The notes: a model not told the origin generated them from the letters alone. A stretch of DNA of 64,000 bases from Taibaiella sp. (GCA_019638495.1 JAHBTQ010000002.1:558001-622000); one strand, 5' to 3'. Shown: positions 1 through 9,700, counted from the first letter of the stretch. Made by a program: numbers and translations.

Positions 1-686
1 ATAGGGTAGCCGTCATATGCAAAGCCGATAAGCGGTGAGTGCTGTGTGGCGTCTATTACATAAAGCCCGTCTGCATCATAAAGTGTACAAACTGTAGAAA
101 GCACCGTTATGTCCAGCTTAAAGGCGCTGGGGTTCTGGTGGTGGTGATAGTTGCCCATGGCAGGGTGCCCTTTGGCACAGTCAAAACCATTACGCTCTGC
201 CACCACCGCATCCCTGTTCCATACGCCATCGCCGGGGCCGCCGGGTATCGGTCCGCCGGCAAGCGAGCTGGTGCTGTTCTTCCAGGAAACACCATCGCGA
301 TAGTCGAAAAGGGCCACTCCGTTGATGAACACACCAATGTTGCCCATTGTGGTTGGTGTGGGTGTGCCAGTCTTTGGCGTTGGGGTAAGCGGGAATTTGA
401 AGATAGCATTCTGGTTGGTTGTTATCGACGGGTTGCCATCAAGGAAGGGACCGGTAATGTAGCCCGGCACTCCCTTTGTGCGCACATACACATTATTAGT
501 TGAGTACAGCACGGTTTGCACATTGGCAGAGTCGGCATCGGTAATGGGGGTGGAGCTGCCACTGGTGTAGTGACGGCCCATAAGTCCCGTAGTGTTTCTC
601 ATCCACTTGGTTATTGCCGGGTTGGTCTGTGCAGTTGCTGCCAGGCCATAAAGCGCAAGCGATGAAACTAGAAGTGCTTTTCTCAT
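1..686 (-). CDS. YHYH-domain secreted protein (3' end outside window)
   Basis: The gene reads leftward and runs off the left edge, so only the first ~228 residues are visible. It begins with a signal peptide (MRKALLVSSLALYGLAATAQ). The body has GVFINGVALFDYRDG, then GNYHHHQNP and GFAYDGYP, which match the YHYH family named after this His/Tyr cluster. Family function is not known; the proteins are extracytoplasmic and the His cluster suggests metal binding (inference). It lies 39 bp downstream of an MbnH-like di-heme gene on the same strand, so it may be the last gene of that operon. An alternative ATG lies three codons upstream (position 695). Confidence 0.85.
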   Translation of the reverse strand, partial: MRKALLVSSLALYGLAATAQTNPAITKWMRNTTGLMGRHYTSGSSTPITDADSANVQTVLYSTNNVYVRTKGVPGYITGPFLDGNPSITTNQNAIFKFPLTPTPKTGTPTPTTMGNIGVFINGVALFDYRDGVSWKNSTSSLAGGPIPGGPGDGVWNRDAVVAERNGFDCAKGHPAMGNYHHHQNPSAFKLDITVLSTVCTLYDADGLYVIDATQHSPLIGFAYDGYP

Positions 687-725
687 AAAATTCATTTGTT
701 CATTGGTTTGACGACATTAACACAG

Positions 726-1763
726 CTAATCCTTCGCCTGCCCGAAGAAAACAAAACGAGGAAAGCTATAGGAAGTATCGTAAAGGAATTCTCTGTCGGT
801 AAGTGTCAGTAGAAAGGCCAGCAGATCCACTTTGTCATTAGCAGAGAGGCTTATCTTTTTTTGCAATTCTGGCGACAATGTAGGCCCGTGAACAATTCCC
901 GTGGTATAATGCTCTATCACCTCCTGCAGCCTCTCAAACCGTCCATCGTGCATGTATGGGTAAGAGTACTCCACATTTCGTAGAGTTGGCACCTTGAAGA
1001 GCAGCGAATCTTCACCCCTGCCGGTTATCTTCATTCTACCTGTGTCCCTGAGTACGCTATCCATGGTGAGGCCATTGTTGGCAAGTGTGTTGTTTGTAAA
1101 TAATGGCTCTGTGTGGCAGGCGGCGCAGTGCTGTTTGAATATCCGGTATCCCTTTTGTTCCTGCTCGCTGAACGTTGCTTTCCCTGCTTGCACTTCATCA
1201 TATTTGCTGCCGGCACTCACAATAGAGACCATGAACTGTGACATAGCTTTCAGGAAGCGCTCGCCGGTAATGCCGGTATCGCCATAGGCATCGCGAAATA
1301 GTTGCGGATAATGCTGTGAGCGTCGCAGTTTCATCAGCACTACAGATATATCCGACGCCATCTCTGCCGGGTGTGCAATAGGCGCCAGAGGTTGCATATC
1401 CAGGTGATTCACTGCGCCATCCCACATAAATGTGGTAGACCATGCAAGGTTGGCAAGCGTGGGGGAGTTGCGCGTGCCTATGCTATCATTTATGCCATGG
1501 CTCAGGGCGTGGTCTACGTGCGAGAAGGCAGTGTACTGCAGGTGGCAACTGGTGCAGGATATAGTGCTGTCTTCTGATAATATCGGGTCATGAAACAGTG
1601 CACGACCCAAGAGAATTGTTTCCTTCTTAAGTGGGTTGTTTTGCAGATTATATACGGGGCGGGGCCAGCCATCGGGAACTTTGAACTGAAGCGAGGCCTT
1701 CTCCTTTTTCATGGATAACAGCATGGCCGCTACACAACTCACAAGTACAGCCCACTTCCTCAT
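726..1763 (-). CDS. MbnH-like di-heme cytochrome c peroxidase family protein
   Basis: 345-residue exported protein with two c-type heme motifs, CTSCH (residues 70-74) and CAACH (213-217), then KVPTLRNV and PYMHDGRF, the hallmark C-terminal blocks of the bacterial cytochrome c peroxidase/MauG superfamily. The start was set at 1763 because its ATG overlaps the TGA of the upstream MbnP-like gene (ATGA), implying translational coupling; a longer reading from 1817 would overlap that gene by 58 bp. In known systems MbnH, a MauG-like enzyme, modifies a Trp of its partner MbnP to kynurenine for copper binding. Pairing with MbnP here supports that role over a generic H2O2 peroxidase. An N-terminal hydrophobic segment suggests periplasmic export. 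Confidence 0.88.
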   Translation of the reverse strand: MRKWAVLVSCVAAMLLSMKKEKASLQFKVPDGWPRPVYNLQNNPLKKETILLGRALFHDPILSEDSTISCTSCHLQYTAFSHVDHALSHGINDSIGTRNSPTLANLAWSTTFMWDGAVNHLDMQPLAPIAHPAEMASDISVVLMKLRRSQHYPQLFRDAYGDTGITGERFLKAMSQFMVSIVSAGSKYDEVQAGKATFSEQEQKGYRIFKQHCAACHTEPLFTNNTLANNGLTMDSVLRDTGRMKITGRGEDSLLFKVPTLRNVEYSYPYMHDGRFERLQEVIEHYTTGIVHGPTLSPELQKKISLSANDKVDLLAFLLTLTDREFLYDTSYSFPRFVFFGQAKD

Positions 1764-2428
1764 AGCGCCGAAAAACATTTTGCCGCCTTTGCTGATAGGG
1801 TCACGGCCTCGGCGCATGGCGACATAATATGGTAAACTTTGTCCATTTCTATTGATGCCAGGAATGTGGCGACATCCAAACCTATAACAATGTCCTTGCC
1901 CTCGCGTACAGCAATGTCAACCGTTTGTAGTGTGGCATTAGGTGCGGCATAGCCGCCAAGGTGAAAAGTGAATTCGTGTTTTGCAGAAGGTACATCAGGG
2001 GATGTGCCCTCTATCTTAAAGTTTATATAGCCGCTCTGCCATGCCCAGTACATTCCTTTTGCCGGATCCAGGTCACCACCCATGGCGCCGGAAACATTGG
2101 TGGCGCTGTCAATGCCAAGGTGAAACCGAATGCGATCAAAATGAATATGCTCCGGTGTCTTCATTTTGTATGCCAGAGTTCCGCTATCGGTAAAGTCCAC
2201 CAGGTGGTAGCTCCCCGGCTCTTTCCACACCGGCTTGCCGCCGCGCATCAGTTCCACTGACGATACATAGAACCGGACGAGATCAATACGTTTATTGCCT
2301 ATGCGAGTGGGTAGTACAAATTGCTCATTACCTCCACCAAGCACATAAGTAACTCGAACGGGTCTTGACTGAGCAGCGCATCCCAAAGAGACACATGCTG
2401 CCAATAGCACCATTAGCATGCGCATCAT
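1760..2428 (-). CDS. MbnP-like periplasmic copper-binding protein
   Basis: 222 residues with a lipoprotein-like or cleaved signal (LLAACVSLGCAAQ). The blocks HIHFDRIRFHLGID (residues 94-107) and GMYWAWQSGYINFKIEG (125-141) are diagnostic for the MbnP family; in that family a Trp converted by MbnH contributes to copper binding, and W128/W130 lie in the signature block here. The gene overlaps both neighbours by four bases (ATGA junctions at 2425-2428 and 1760-1763), so it is translated as part of a tight operon with a Spy-like sensor upstream and the MbnH-like enzyme downstream. No methanobactin precursor was seen, so copper handling without methanobactin is the likely role. Confidence 0.87.
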   Translation of the reverse strand: MMRMLMVLLAACVSLGCAAQSRPVRVTYVLGGGNEQFVLPTRIGNKRIDLVRFYVSSVELMRGGKPVWKEPGSYHLVDFTDSGTLAYKMKTPEHIHFDRIRFHLGIDSATNVSGAMGGDLDPAKGMYWAWQSGYINFKIEGTSPDVPSAKHEFTFHLGGYAAPNATLQTVDIAVREGKDIVIGLDVATFLASIEMDKVYHIMSPCAEAVTLSAKAAKCFSAL

Positions 2429-2913
2429 GGCTGCGGACGCTTATGAGGTGGCCGGCCAAAGAGCGCCGCAATTTCATTGGTCAATTCATGGAACGCCGGC
2501 TTCTGATCCTCGGTGCACAGGTCCCTGATATCTTCAAAGTGCTTGTAATGGATGTGCTCTATCTCCCTCTGCGTAGCTACTATTTGCTCTATCAGCGAGT
2601 CGCGCTTTTCCGCGTTAGGCGGCTCGTTGAGGGTAGCATAGAGTTCGTTCTTCAGATTCCTTATCCGGTCATCATTACGGTCTATTTCTGCTCTATGCCA
2701 GGTTATCAGCTTGTCATAGGCCTCAACCTGTGCTCCGCTAAACCCTAATCGTTTTATGATGAGGTCGCGTGGCCCGTGTTGTGGCGGCGGCGGCCCTTCA
2801 GGACGCTCCATTTCTACTGTGCTTTTCCTGCCTGCTAATATGTAGCCCGCGAGCAGTAGGTTTGAGGCAAGCAAACCCACGATCACTATTATTAAAAGAC
2901 GTGACTTTTGCAT
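2425..2913 (-). CDS. Spy/CpxP/CnrX-like periplasmic metal-sensor protein
   Basis: 162 residues: an N-terminal membrane anchor (LLIIVIVGLLASNLLLAGYI), a Pro-rich linker, then an all-helical charged domain. LGFSGAQVEAYDKLITWH and CTEDQKPAFHEL match the 'LTxxQ' helical repeats of the Spy/CpxP/ZraP/CnrX superfamily. His residues are frequent (IEHIHYKHFED), as in metal-sensing members. It sits 3 bp after a small single-pass protein and overlaps the MbnP-like gene by 4 bp. In CnrYXH a CnrX-type sensor releases an anti-sigma factor; the gene set here (sigma, small membrane protein, helical sensor) suggests the same logic, but direct homology to CnrX is not proven. Confidence 0.78.
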   Translation of the reverse strand: MQKSRLLIIVIVGLLASNLLLAGYILAGRKSTVEMERPEGPPPPQHGPRDLIIKRLGFSGAQVEAYDKLITWHRAEIDRNDDRIRNLKNELYATLNEPPNAEKRDSLIEQIVATQREIEHIHYKHFEDIRDLCTEDQKPAFHELTNEIAALFGRPPHKRPQP

Positions 2914-2916
2914 GCT

Positions 2917-3204
2917 CTATTCGTATAATGAGTTTTGGGGTAGCAGGTTCATGGCCTGCGCCAGTTCATGGCTTGTTTCTGTCCTGCTATTGTTCCGCTG
3001 GCCAGCCACAAGGTATATGTTCATTGCAATAATCAGGATCATAGACAGCGCCGTAGCCACCACCCATTTGCCCGAAACGCGTTGCTGCACATTCGCCACC
3101 CGCTGCCTGATGCGGGTAAGCAGGAAGGGTGGGGCATCTACCCGCGCTACCTCTCCCAGCATTTTCAATGCATCCAAACCATCTTTTTGCCTGTTCACAT
3201 TCAT
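2917..3204 (-). CDS. Small single-pass membrane protein, putative anti-sigma factor
   Basis: 95 residues: about 45 cytoplasmic residues, one transmembrane helix (WVVATALSMILIIAMNIYLV), and a short periplasmic tail rich in Gln and Asn. No family is recognised by eye. The size, topology and position, 13 bp downstream of an ECF sigma factor and 3 bp upstream of a Spy-like sensor, are those of short anti-sigma factors such as CnrY. It lacks the zinc-finger (HxxxCxxC) of classical ZAS-type anti-sigma factors. Role is inferred from context only. Confidence 0.65.
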   Translation of the reverse strand: MNVNRQKDGLDALKMLGEVARVDAPPFLLTRIRQRVANVQQRVSGKWVVATALSMILIIAMNIYLVAGQRNNSRTETSHELAQAMNLLPQNSLYE

Positions 3205-3217
3205 TTAGACGACGATT

Positions 3218-3736
3218 TTATCGTTTTCCTTCGTTTTGTTTCAATTTATCTGCCAGGTTGGTCTTTGCACGTTGCACCAGCGATTCCACCGCCTTCACAG
3301 ATAGCCCCATAATGGCTGCGATCTCTGCCTGGCTTTTATGCTCGGTCTTACTAAGTAGCAGGGCCGTTTTCTGATTATAAGGTAATTCGTTAATGCATTG
3401 AAATATTCGCTCCATCTCCTGCTTCTGTTCCAGCTTCACTCCCGGATGGTCGAAAACCGGCTGTTCAGGTGGTGCCCCATCGCCAAAGATGGAATAGATC
3501 ACCGCAAACCGCTTCTTTCGTTTGCGGGATTTGATATGGTCCAGGCAGCGATTGATGGTTATTCGGTATATCCAGGTGGTCGGGGAGGCATCATGCCGGA
3601 ATTTGTCCAGCGACTGGTATATGGCTACAAAGGCATCCTGGGCTATCTCCTGTGCATCCTCATGGTTTTGCACATAGTTTAGGGCCAGGTTATACACCAT
3701 GTCCTTATGCTGCTCGTATAGTTCTTCGAAAGTCAA
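3218..3736 (-). CDS. ECF-type RNA polymerase sigma factor
   Basis: 172 residues. Region 2 is visible as YNLALNYVQNHEDAQEIAQD and AFVAIYQSLDKFRHDASPTT followed by WIYRITINRCLDHIKSRKRK; region 4 as INELPYNQKTALLLSKTEHK with the HTH QAEIAAIMGLSVKAVESLVQ. No ATG fits: the reading frame opens at TTG 3736 with a stop shortly upstream, and the next ATG would remove part of region 2.1, so a TTG start is likely. It is the first gene of the leftward operon carrying the membrane protein, sensor, MbnP and MbnH genes, and probably drives that operon on a metal or envelope signal (inference). Confidence 0.9.
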   Translation of the reverse strand: MTFEELYEQHKDMVYNLALNYVQNHEDAQEIAQDAFVAIYQSLDKFRHDASPTTWIYRITINRCLDHIKSRKRKKRFAVIYSIFGDGAPPEQPVFDHPGVKLEQKQEMERIFQCINELPYNQKTALLLSKTEHKSQAEIAAIMGLSVKAVESLVQRAKTNLADKLKQNEGKR

Positions 3737-3793
3737 TGAGTGTCCGGCGCCCTAGCGGAGGACATAAAAATACAGACTTGTACTAAAATTGTG

Positions 3794-4168
3794 CTACTCG
3801 CAGGAAATGCTTGGATTGTCGTAGTTGTCCGACTGGTCCTCGTTGGTGTCAGAGTCTATGCACTTAAAGTCCTTTTCAATAAGCAGTGAAAGGACACTGC
3901 CCGACGGTAGGTTCAGCGAATGATTGAACCCTACTGTTTCGTCCTTATTCCAATTCGCCGCCCAGGTTTTGGGCACATGCACAGTTATTGTGTTCTCGCT
4001 GTAGTCAGCTTTGAGGTTTTCGATCTCCTCTTTTGCCTGCAGCGCATAGATGAGTGCGCTGTTAAAAAATTCCGTGCGTTCTTCCACATAGCCGGTTGCG
4101 GCTAGTGTGTCTACCTCGCTGCGTGTCAGTCTCAGTCTTATCGAGTTGCCCTTTATCCTTATTTTCAT
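3794..4168 (-). CDS. Conserved small protein (DUF7009-like), next to fdhD
   Basis: 124 residues starting MKIRIKGNSIRLRLTRSEVD, a beta-rich cytoplasmic protein without signal or membrane segment and with an acidic C-terminal tail. The N-terminal block recalls a small Bacteroidota family (I believe DUF7009) often found beside fdhD; the function is unknown. Here it lies 54 bp downstream of fdhD on the same strand, so a role linked to formate dehydrogenase or molybdenum cofactor enzymes is possible but only by association. Confidence 0.7.
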   Translation of the reverse strand: MKIRIKGNSIRLRLTRSEVDTLAATGYVEERTEFFNSALIYALQAKEEIENLKADYSENTITVHVPKTWAANWNKDETVGFNHSLNLPSGSVLSLLIEKDFKCIDSDTNEDQSDNYDNPSISCE

Positions 4169-4222
4169 TGCCTCACGGATTATTGTACAAAGTTACTTCC
4201 TGTGCGCATTGATTCAATCTGG

Positions 4223-5053
4223 TTAGTTTGTAATTATCCTTTCGGGTGCGCTGTATATATTAAATCGTTGATCGCGCAGAAACCCTACGAGCGTTATCCC
4301 CCAGTCGTTCGCCATTTGCACGGCCAGGCTCGATGGTGCGCCGACGGCCGCAATGATCTTTACACCCGCCATCGCTGCTTTCTGCACCAGTTCAAAACTG
4401 GACCGGCCACTAAGCAATAGAATATGGTTGTCAAGAGGCAACGTGCCCGCCATTAGTGCAGCCCCTATCAGTTTGTCAGCAGCATTGTGGCGTCCTGCGT
4501 CCTCTCGCAGTATCAGCAACTGTCCCTGCAGGTCAAATAAGGCAACAGCGTGCAGCCCACCGGTTTGCTCAAACACATCTTGTTGTTGCCTCAGTTTCCC
4601 CGGCAGGTTATAGAGTAATTCCGGAGCGATCCTAATGTTGTCTTTTCTGTCTATGATGTCGCATGCCACGCGCACCGCTTCTATCGACGACTTGCCACAC
4701 ACACCACAGCTTGATGTTGTGTAGAAGTTACGTTCCAGTTTGCCTATATCAGGTATCACACCGTCTGCAAGGCTTACTTTCACAACATTGCCGTTCCTGG
4801 CGTCAATGTTCTCTATTTGTAAAACATCCGCGGCAGCAGTGATTATTCCTTCAGTATAAAGAAAACCAGTCGCCAGCTCACTGTCGTTGCCGGGTGTGCG
4901 CATAGTCACTGACAGGCTCTTTGTGGTTCTTCCCTTTGAGGCTAAATAGTTGAGCCTTATTTCCAGTGGCTCTTCAGTAGCAACGCGATCCTGCTCCCTA
5001 CTTGATTTGTCTCCGGTTACCTTGACTATTTGTGTAACTGCCGATGATAGCAT
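4223..5053 (-). CDS. fdhD: FdhD, formate dehydrogenase sulfurtransferase
   Basis: 276 residues. The family passes sulfur from a cysteine desulfurase to the molybdenum cofactor of formate dehydrogenases. Visible marks: the Cys loop SSCGVCGKSSIEA, which carries the mobile persulfide cysteines, ATGFLYTEGII near the N-terminus, and LREDAGRHNAADKLIGAAL followed by LLSGRSSFELVQKAAMAG. The start is ATG 5053; a TTG two codons upstream is less likely. A TACATTTG -7-like box lies at 5057-5064, almost touching the ATG. No formate dehydrogenase is present in the window, though a cysteine desulfurase is encoded about 27 kb away. Confidence 0.95.
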   Translation of the reverse strand: MLSSAVTQIVKVTGDKSSREQDRVATEEPLEIRLNYLASKGRTTKSLSVTMRTPGNDSELATGFLYTEGIITAAADVLQIENIDARNGNVVKVSLADGVIPDIGKLERNFYTTSSCGVCGKSSIEAVRVACDIIDRKDNIRIAPELLYNLPGKLRQQQDVFEQTGGLHAVALFDLQGQLLILREDAGRHNAADKLIGAALMAGTLPLDNHILLLSGRSSFELVQKAAMAGVKIIAAVGAPSSLAVQMANDWGITLVGFLRDQRFNIYSAPERIITN

Positions 5054-5116
5054 ACTCAAATGTACAGATTATGGCAAAAGCCGGGCGATGTGTAGTTTTA
5101 CGGTTTTTCGACCGAT

Positions 5117-5701
5117 ATGTATACTTGGAACCAGATAAACGCCCTTGTGAAGGAATACCTCTTACAATTTCCGGATGAAGATATGCGTCAGCAGAATATC
5201 GAAGGTTGGCTGGAAAGAAACACTGCCAATGATTTGTTTGCCCGTTCCAACTTTGACGGGCACATCACAACCAGTGCTTTTGTTGTAGACGTTGAGAACC
5301 GGGAAATGCTCTTGTTAAAACATAAGACCCTCGGCAAGTGGTTTCAGCCCGGTGGGCACACGGAGGCAGATGCTACGCTCGTGAATTCTGCGCTGAGAGA
5401 GGCTATTGAAGAAACGGGTATACATATTGGAGAATTAGAGTACGTGCCTGTATCGCAAACCCCGGACATGCCCGTTGACATAGACTCTCATTACATACCC
5501 GCAAACGAGCGCAGGCAGGAGCCGGGACACTACCACCACGACTTCCGCTATCTTTTTCTCTATTCCGGCGCGCGGGACAATGCATTTAACACAGACGAGT
5601 CAACCGGAATGAAATGGGTTTCCTTTGATGAGCTAAGAAGTGATCCGTCCTTTGGCGGAGTCATAACGAAAGTGTCGTCACTTCTTTTACCTACTTCGTA
5701 G
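5117..5701 (+). CDS. Nudix hydrolase
   Basis: 194 residues. The Nudix box spans about residues 79-102 with a clear REAIEETGI core; the early Glu of the consensus (GX5E) is not matched, the position reading Ala next to Asp. FQPGGHTE precedes it and a beta-strand/helix core follows, with GMKWVSFDEL near the C-terminus. The ~40-residue N-terminal extension (WNQINALVKEYLLQFPDED) is typical of some Bacteroidota/Actinobacteria Nudix proteins. Substrate cannot be told; such enzymes cleave nucleoside diphosphates linked to another group. It is divergent from fdhD and its last 11 bp overlap the convergent menaquinone methyltransferase gene. Confidence 0.9.
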   Translation: MYTWNQINALVKEYLLQFPDEDMRQQNIEGWLERNTANDLFARSNFDGHITTSAFVVDVENREMLLLKHKTLGKWFQPGGHTEADATLVNSALREAIEETGIHIGELEYVPVSQTPDMPVDIDSHYIPANERRQEPGHYHHDFRYLFLYSGARDNAFNTDESTGMKWVSFDELRSDPSFGGVITKVSSLLLPTS

Positions 5702-6431
5702 CGGTATACAGTGTCGTTACGCCAAGCGTTAGCGGCCGGGCCTTTGCGTCTTTGAAGCCACATTTTGTAAGTATGTCACAAAAGTTCTTCCCGTCCGGGA
5801 ATGCATTTACAGATTCGGGCAAGTAAGTATATGCCGTTTTGTGTTTAGATAACATGCCGCCGATCACGGGCAATATCCTGCGAAAGTAAAAAGTATATAA
5901 CTGCCTGAATGGAAATGCCGCCGGACGTGAAAACTCCAATATGGCCAGCTTGCCACCGGCCCTCATCACCCGTTGCATTTCGCTGAGCCCATTCTCCAGG
6001 TTTTCAAAATTCCGAACCCCATAGGCACACATCACGGCATCGAAACTACCAGCAGGGAAGGGTAGCGATTCGCTATCGCCTAATTCAAGGGAAATACTTT
6101 TAGTGAGTTCTTTTACAACAAGTTTCTTTCGTCCTTCTTCCAGCATTTGTGCAGCAATATCCACCCCGGTCACCGTTACCCCCGGTATGGCAGCATGGGC
6201 GGCTATCGCCATGTCGCCGGTTCCGGTTGCAACATCCAGTATCTTCTTTGGTGTCACAGTTGCTACCTCTCGTATGGCTTTCTTTCTCCATGTTTTGTCT
6301 ATGCCAAGCGATAGGAAGTGGTTGAGGAAGTCATACTTGCCTGCGATGTTATTAAACATCTCGGCTACCTGTTCCTTCTTGCCAGATTGGGATGTCTGAT
6401 CGGGAACTACTTGCGGGAATTGGTTACTCAT
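5691..6431 (-). CDS. menG: MenG/UbiE demethylmenaquinone methyltransferase
   Basis: 246 residues. Methylates demethylmenaquinone with S-adenosylmethionine, the last step of menaquinone synthesis (the respiratory quinone of Bacteroidota). Family marks: VAEMFNNIAGKYDFLNHFLS, the SAM-binding LDVATGTGDMAI, AYGVRNFENLENGLSEMQRV and LAILEFSRP with the C-terminal FYFRRILPVIGGMLSKHKTA. Length fits the family. Its stop overlaps the end of the Nudix gene (convergent). No other men genes are nearby. Confidence 0.95.
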   Translation of the reverse strand: MSNQFPQVVPDQTSQSGKKEQVAEMFNNIAGKYDFLNHFLSLGIDKTWRKKAIREVATVTPKKILDVATGTGDMAIAAHAAIPGVTVTGVDIAAQMLEEGRKKLVVKELTKSISLELGDSESLPFPAGSFDAVMCAYGVRNFENLENGLSEMQRVMRAGGKLAILEFSRPAAFPFRQLYTFYFRRILPVIGGMLSKHKTAYTYLPESVNAFPDGKNFCDILTKCGFKDAKARPLTLGVTTLYTATK

Positions 6432-6708
6432 TAGATTTTATATCTCTAATTGCATTATAACTAAGACATGCGTGATGTATATAAGGTCGGATTATTACCT
6501 GGTCATGACCGCACGTAGTTTGTTAAAATGATACAATTTGTTTAATTTTATTTAACGATGAGCAAAGTCGATTGTACCTTTGGACAGCATAACTAAGCTC
6601 TTCGAAATTCCAGCAAAATTACCTCGATAATTGAATCGCTGCGAAGACTTTTAAAGAATTTAACCAGGATTGAACGAATAAATTTAAAGAAGCTAAAATG
6701 TGTATCAT
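6432..6708. promoter_or_regulatory. Intergenic region with promoter of the giant repeat protein
   Basis: About 277 bp between divergent genes. A good Bacteroidota -7 box, TACCTTTG, is at 6575-6582 in the rightward direction, giving a leader of roughly 120 nt before the ATG at 6709. The leader is A-rich near the start (AATTTAAAGAAGCTAAAATG). No gene is seen in it. Confidence 0.5.
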
Positions 6709-9700
6709 ATGAGAAAACTCTACTTATTGGCATTTCTGTGTTTGGCGGCGATTGCAGGACGCGCGCAAACAGCGACACAATACGTGTTTGACAGATCGAC
6801 CGGAACCGTCACAGATATTTCCGGACTGCCTGGTACCACCTCCACCACCGGTATCAGTGACGATGATTTGACGCAAACCGGCATCAGCATCGGATTTACC
6901 TTTAACTATTGTGGAGTAGACTATACACAACTATCGGCATGTTCAAACGGTTTTATCTCTCTTGCCAATTCGACGGCAACGCCTTTTACGAATAGTACCG
7001 GCAATTTGGCAAGTGTCGGTTCCGGCCAAGGCTTTCTGGCACCTTGGTGGGATGATTTGGATGGATTTGGTCGTACGGCATACTTTAGAACCGAAGGAAC
7101 CGCACCTACCCGTGTTTTTATTTTTCAGTGGGGCAGTAATGCCACCCCCTGGTCGCGTTTAGGTGGAGGCAGACTTCTGATGTTCCAGGTAAAACTCTAC
7201 GAATCGTCGAATGTGGTGCAATATTGTTACGGGAACCAGTCCGGCACAGGTACGGCAAGCGTTACTATTGGTATAGCGAGTTCAACTTCAAATTATCAGA
7301 CTTTACCGACCCTGACATCCACTACAACTACAACTGGTTTTACGACTACCCTAAACGGAATGCCGGCCGCAAACACAATAATGTCTTGGACTCCACCACC
7401 TGCAATTGCAGTTACTCCGGCATCGATGTCATTTGCAACTTCGGTCAGCACAAGTTCTGCATCACAGAATGCGACTTTGCGTGCATGGGGTCTTACTTCG
7501 GGCATCGTTGCGGTAACAGCTCCGGCTAACTACCAGGTATTTGATGGCTCCTCCTGGGTGTCATCAATGAATGTGGCAGTATCTTCTGCAGCAGTCGGCA
7601 CTTACATCAATGCAACGGTACCTGTTCGCTTCAACGCTCCCGGAACCCCTGGCCCATACAACGGCAATCTTGATTTTACCAGTGCCGGCGCTACTACAAG
7701 GACTATTACGCTTAGCGGCACTGCCCAACCTGTTTGTGCTTCTACCCCAACTCCGGGAACGGTTAGTGCTACGGCCACTACAGGCAACTGTACACCATAT
7801 AGTTCAAACTTATCATTGAGCGGAGCTACTACTGGCCTCGGCGGACTTAACTACCAATGGCAGACTTCTCCAGACGGAATAGCCGGCTATACTGATGTGC
7901 CTGGAGCAACGAATCCTACCTATTCGGCAACAGTTGGTAGCAGCATCTATTATCGCGCAAGGGTAGGCTGTTCTAATACCGGTACAAGCGACTTTACTCC
8001 GGGGCAGTCATTTGTTTACAATGCACCACCTGCTGCTATTTCTGCTTCGGCAGCTGCTGTCTGCATAGCGGGTACGTCTACAATGACAAATACCACTCCG
8101 GGTGGTACATGGTCTAGCAGTAACAACGGAGTCGCTACTATTGGCTCTTCGTCCGGTGTCGCAATGGGCGTCGCCCAAGGTACTACAACGATAACCTACC
8201 TGGTAACAGCTACCGGCTGTCTGGCAACCACTGTACTTACTGTAAATCTCAGCCCCTCGATACCAACTGTAACACCGTCTGCCACGACTATATGTCACGG
8301 CAGCGCGGCAACAGTAAACGCTTCTTCTACCTATCCTCAAGTGGGAACGGTATCTTCTGGCGCTATCTCCGTTTCTGTTCCCGATGCGAATTCTACAGGT
8401 ACCACAGCAGCGCTTAATGTCTCTCTGCCAAGCGGCGCGGTAATCACCGGCATGTCTGTAAACTTCAACCTTACCCATACCTGGGTTAGTGACATGTCTA
8501 TTAATCTTGTGGCTCCCAATGGTAACAGACTAAACCTTGTGAATTCCCAGGGAGGTAGCGGTGACAACTTTGTAAACACTACGTTCTCATCTACATCAGC
8601 TACATCTGTTGTGGGCGCGTCTGCACCATTTACTAACACGTACGCTCCACAGGGCGCTACGGGTGTCGGTTCCATCGCATACCCTTCAAACGTTACCAGC
8701 TTCTCAGGTCTGTACAGCGTGCCTAACGGTACATGGCTGCTAAGTATGCGAGATCAGGCGGGTGGCGACCTTGGTACGCTCACATCATGGAGCCTTACCA
8801 TTAACTATACGATACCTGCCAACATTACGTGGTCACCTAATACCGGTCTTTACACAGACGCAGGTATGACAACACTATATGCAGGTACACCAACAAGTAC
8901 AATATATGCTTCACCTGCTGCTGCGGGCACAGTTTCTACGGTTACAACATACACTGTAACTGCTTCAGGTGGTGGTTGTGATGTGCTTTCTTCTCTTACT
9001 GTCACTGCTAATCCGCTTCCTGCTACTATTGGTGGTTCACTTCAGGTTTGTGAGGGGCTATCTACTACGCTCACAAATACCGACGGCGGTGCTACATGGT
9101 CTAGTACCAATACCGGTGTGGCGACGATCGGAAGCGCTAGCGGTGTAGCAAGTGGCGTTGCTGCTGGTACTTCTACTATCTCCTATACGTTTAATAGCAC
9201 GGGTTGTGCTCGCACATCTGTGCTCACCGTTAACCCGCTGCCTGCAGCCATTGGCGGAGGCGTTAACGTTTGCGTTGGGTCTACCAGCACGCTCACAGAT
9301 GCCAGTGCAGGTGGTACCTGGACTAGTGCGAATAGCTCAGTAGCATCGGTAGGCCTCACTGACGGGGTTCTTACTGGTAATGCGTCTGGTACTACAAGGG
9401 TTACCTATACATTACCTACCACTTGCCTTATCTCTACAGTTGTTACGTCAAACCCTGTACCGACCCTCACATTGACACCAACTACAGCTGTACAGATTTG
9501 CCCTGGTGAAAGCACTTCGGCGTTTTCAGCAAGTTCCACAGGTGGTAACCTGGTACTTCTGAACCAGGACTTCAATGGTACACTTGGTGACTGGACCGTA
9601 GAAACAACGCTTCCTACTGCTGACCAGTGGCAGATAGTTCCTGTTGGTTTTGACGGTACTTCAGGCGACGGATCATCATTGCTGCAGGCGGCGCCACTTA

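Noticed and set aside
39..503. 154-residue rightward frame at the left edge
   Set aside because: Antisense to the YHYH protein, whose signal peptide and motifs are clear.
1764..1817. Extended start for the MbnH-like gene (residues MRRGRDPISKGGK...)
   Set aside because: It would overlap the MbnP gene by 58 bp; the ATGA junction at 1760-1763 fits coupled translation and leaves a better signal peptide.
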